Below, piece by piece: positions 61,783-64,000 of a stretch of DNA of 64,000 nt. The translations under genes were made by a program, and so were the position numbers. The notes under the pieces are model-generated. The model was not told the DNA's origin, did not search any database, and was given only the letters and a program-made list of their open reading frames with translations. The stretch spans positions 1 through 64,000 of the forward strand of contig NZ_JFKA01000012.1 of NCBI RefSeq assembly GCF_002115755.1, read 5' to 3'. Numbering within the stretch: position 1 is the first letter of the stretch; each line of letters opens with the position of its first letter. The stretch is from Thalassospira mesophila. GTDB lineage: Bacteria; Pseudomonadota; Alphaproteobacteria; Rhodospirillales; Thalassospiraceae.

Positions 61783-64000
61783 TTACCCGTCTTTACGCCC
61801 CCACAACAGGCGCAGGGAATTTAACGTTACCAGCACCGTTGCCCCGGTATCGGCAAGAACCGCCACCCACAGGCCGGTAATGCCGAAAATACTGGTGACC
61901 AGGAATATCCCCTTAAGGCCCAGTGCCAAGCCGATATTTTCCCGAATAACCCGGCGCGCCTGGCGCGACAATTTCACCAATACCGCTACATCTGTCAGCC
62001 GTGATTTCACCACAACCGCATCGGCGGCCTCTAGCGCAATGTCGGTCCCGCCGCCAATGGCAATACCTACATCGGCTGCCTTTAATGCCGGGGCATCGTT
62101 AATGCCATCGCCGACCATTGCCACAATATCGCGTTGTTTGGGGTTATCACCCTTGCCCGTCCGGCCCTGCAACTCGGCAAGGGCGTTTAATTTATCTTCC
62201 GGCAGCAATTCGGCACGATAAGACATACCCAGTTCATTTGCCAAACCCTGCGCCACCCGGTTGGCGTCACCGGTCAACATAATGGGTTCAACCCCCAGGG
62301 ATTTCAGCATTTTAAGGGCATCGTGCGCATCGTTGCGCAGCATATCGCGCAGGGCCAATGCGCCTATAATCTTCCCGTCGCGCAACACAACAATTGCGGT
62401 GCAACCGTTATCTTCCTGTTGCGCCATCCAGTCAGCAACCGTGCCAGAACAGTCAATATCCAGCCGTTTGGGCGCACCGACCCGATAAAGAACGTTATCG
62501 ATCCGCCCTTCAACACCGGCACCGGCAATGGTGCGGCCATTGCTTAATTCGGGCAGGGAAAGCCCGCGGTGTTCGGCGGCCTCGACAATGGCACGTGCCA
62601 AAGGATGCGACGTCACATTTTCCAAGGCGGCAGCATGGGCCAGCAAGGTGTTTTCATCCACATCCCCAATGGTCATCACCGCCACCAGCCCCGGCTTACC
62701 TTCGGTCAGGGTGCCGGTTTTATCAAAGGCGATTTTGCGCACCGCCCCGATAATCTCCAGCGCCGCCCCGCCCTTGATCAGCAAGCCGATCCGGGCGGCA
62801 CGGGCCAGCGCCGATGTCACCGCAGCCGGGGTTGAAATAACCAGCGCACAGGGGCAGCCGATTAACAACAATGCAAGGCCACGATAAATCCATTCTTCCC
62901 ACGCCTGACCAAACACAAGCGGCGGCACCAGCACCGTTAACAGGGCCAGCCCCATAATGATCGGGGTATAAATGCGGGCAAATTTGGCCACAAACCGCTC
63001 AACCGGTGCCTTGTGCTTTTCGCTGTCTTCCACCAGTTGAATAACCCGGTCCAGCATGGTTTGCCCGGCGGCACGGGTGACCTTTACCTGAACGGGGCGG
63101 TCGGTAACAATGGCACCGGCAAACACCTCGCTGCCTTCAACACTGGCAACCGGGATTGATTCTCCGGTTAGGTGGCTGTTATCAATTTCAGCCTGGCCTT
63201 TTACCAAAACACCATCGGCCGGTATGCGCTCACCGGGGCGGACTTCCACAATATCATCGGCTGACAATTGCGACGGATGCACATTCTGGCTGCCATTCGC
63301 ACCAACAAGGCGGGCATTTTCGGGCGACAGTTTTAACAGCGATTTCACCCCGCTGCGTGCCTGCCCGGCAGCAACGCCTTCCAGGCTTTCGCCAATGGCA
63401 AATAACAGCACAACCATGCCGGCCTCTAGCGGGTCGCCAATAGCGACAGCCCCAATAACAGCAACCGACATAAGGCATTCAATTGAAAACACGGCCCCGT
63501 TCAGGGCCAACTGCCCCGCCCGTTTCATCACCGGCAAGGCCGCCAGTATCGCCCCAACCGAAAGCGCATAGGGCTCGGCCACAGGCACAAGCGCGCCAAT
63601 ACCCCAGCCCACCAGCAGGCAAATCGCCGCCCAGGCAATTTCATCGCCCGCCTTGGGCCACGGCGCAAACCGCCGCATCAGCGGCAGGCCACCGCCATGG
63701 GTATGCGGCAAACCATTGCCGTGCGCATGATCGTGGTCATGACCGTGATCCGGGCCATGGTCATCTGGGCCATGGTCCGGTGTGGCATTTTCGCCGTGTT
63801 CGTGGCCGCCACAGCACGATGGCTTTTCCACCCGTTCGCCTTTGGCGGCGCGTTCCTGTGCCGGATAGCCCAGCTTACCCAGCGTTTTGGCAATGTTGTC
63901 GCGGGTTTCGCTGCCATCTTCATGCAGGCCCAGCGTCACTGTTTCGCGCATCATCGATACATCAACACAGTCCACTTCCTTGCGACGGCGCAGGGCGGTT
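61783..64000 (-). CDS. Zn/Cd/Pb-type P1B ATPase, N-terminus beyond the window
   Basis: At least 738 residues are visible; the frame is still open at base 64000, so no true start is seen (a GTG at 63975 is internal). Visible parts: the end of a heavy-metal-associated domain, a Cys-Cys and His-rich linker (KPSCCGGHEHGEN, DHGPDHGHDHDHAHG), TGES, the membrane metal site CPCALVIS, phosphorylation motif DKTGTLTEG, SHPLARAI and GDGINDAPALKAADVGIA. The CPC motif and absence of Cu-type signatures indicate a ZntA/CadA-type exporter of Zn2+, Cd2+ or Pb2+. Confidence 0.92.
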   Translation of the reverse strand, partial: TALRRRKEVDCVDVSMMRETVTLGLHEDGSETRDNIAKTLGKLGYPAQERAAKGERVEKPSCCGGHEHGENATPDHGPDDHGPDHGHDHDHAHGNGLPHTHGGGLPLMRRFAPWPKAGDEIAWAAICLLVGWGIGALVPVAEPYALSVGAILAALPVMKRAGQLALNGAVFSIECLMSVAVIGAVAIGDPLEAGMVVLLFAIGESLEGVAAGQARSGVKSLLKLSPENARLVGANGSQNVHPSQLSADDIVEVRPGERIPADGVLVKGQAEIDNSHLTGESIPVASVEGSEVFAGAIVTDRPVQVKVTRAAGQTMLDRVIQLVEDSEKHKAPVERFVAKFARIYTPIIMGLALLTVLVPPLVFGQAWEEWIYRGLALLLIGCPCALVISTPAAVTSALARAARIGLLIKGGAALEIIGAVRKIAFDKTGTLTEGKPGLVAVMTIGDVDENTLLAHAAALENVTSHPLARAIVEAAEHRGLSLPELSNGRTIAGAGVEGRIDNVLYRVGAPKRLDIDCSGTVADWMAQQEDNGCTAIVVLRDGKIIGALALRDMLRNDAHDALKMLKSLGVEPIMLTGDANRVAQGLANELGMSYRAELLPEDKLNALAELQGRTGKGDNPKQRDIVAMVGDGINDAPALKAADVGIAIGGGTDIALEAADAVVVKSRLTDVAVLVKLSRQARRVIRENIGLALGLKGIFLVTSIFGITGLWVAVLADTGATVLVTLNSLRLLWGRKDG

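Noticed and set aside
1..64000. Mobile elements, prophage, CRISPR arrays, toxin-antitoxin or defence islands
   Set aside because: I looked for transposases, integrases, phage proteins, regularly spaced repeats and known defence domains and found none; base composition is even apart from short A/T-rich intergenic stretches.

Overview
The window looks like one contiguous piece of chromosome from a free-living marine-type alphaproteobacterium. The gene set (intracellular PHB depolymerase, carnitine catabolism, an Entner-Doudoroff operon beside an agl-type sugar transporter, ubiTUV, the prkA-yeaH-spoVR trio) and the protein sequences fit the Rhodospirillales, and Thalassospira is my best guess. 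That name is inference from gene content, not from a search. I see no insertion sequence, prophage, CRISPR array or rRNA. Genes are dense, mostly in short operons closed by strong, often bidirectional, intrinsic terminators.

Left part (1-12.5 kb): the first codons of tuf lie on the minus strand behind tRNA-Tyr and tRNA-Gly. They are divergent from rlmB and a tRNA-Thr. A RhtB/LysE exporter and a rhodanese follow, then the stress module prkA-yeaH-spoVR. Next is a zinc unit, znuA-zevA-zevB, behind a near-perfect Zur-type palindrome, then the convergent regulator cdhR.

Middle-left (12.5-24.2 kb): a carnitine degradation pair, cdhC and a fused cdhA/thioesterase. The phosphate transporter pstSCAB comes next, with an attenuating stem-loop after pstS. 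The anaerobic ubiquinone genes ubiTUV follow, with a perfect FNR-type dyad placed exactly as at a class II promoter. A LysR regulator is then divergent from two small DUF1127-like genes that share a promoter motif.

Middle (24.2-39.7 kb): a long minus-strand block, aglEFGAK (uptake and hydrolysis of alpha-glucosides) followed by zwf-pgl-edd-glk-eda, so imported disaccharide can go straight to the Entner-Doudoroff pathway. An AraC regulator diverges from aglE. A tetR/tetA-like repressor and efflux pair carries two perfect operators.

Right (39.7-64 kb): a 1-kb gene-poor region holds an interlaced dyad promoter, a 43-residue membrane peptide, a nested RNA hairpin with terminator and a PhaR-like site before phaZ. 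An SDR, a nudK-like NUDIX protein, a hydrolase, a 53-residue peptide, gabD and a cytochrome c'/b561 pair come next. They are followed by an iron-type cluster (imelysin, di-heme oxidoreductase, second imelysin, DUF1513), a probable small RNA with an anti-Shine-Dalgarno loop, a split peptide ABC transporter locus with an amidohydrolase, and a Zn/Cd P-type ATPase running off the edge.

The least explained parts are the 39.7-40.7 kb small-peptide/structured-RNA module, the candidate sRNA at 54.3 kb and the LysR/DUF1127 promoter family.
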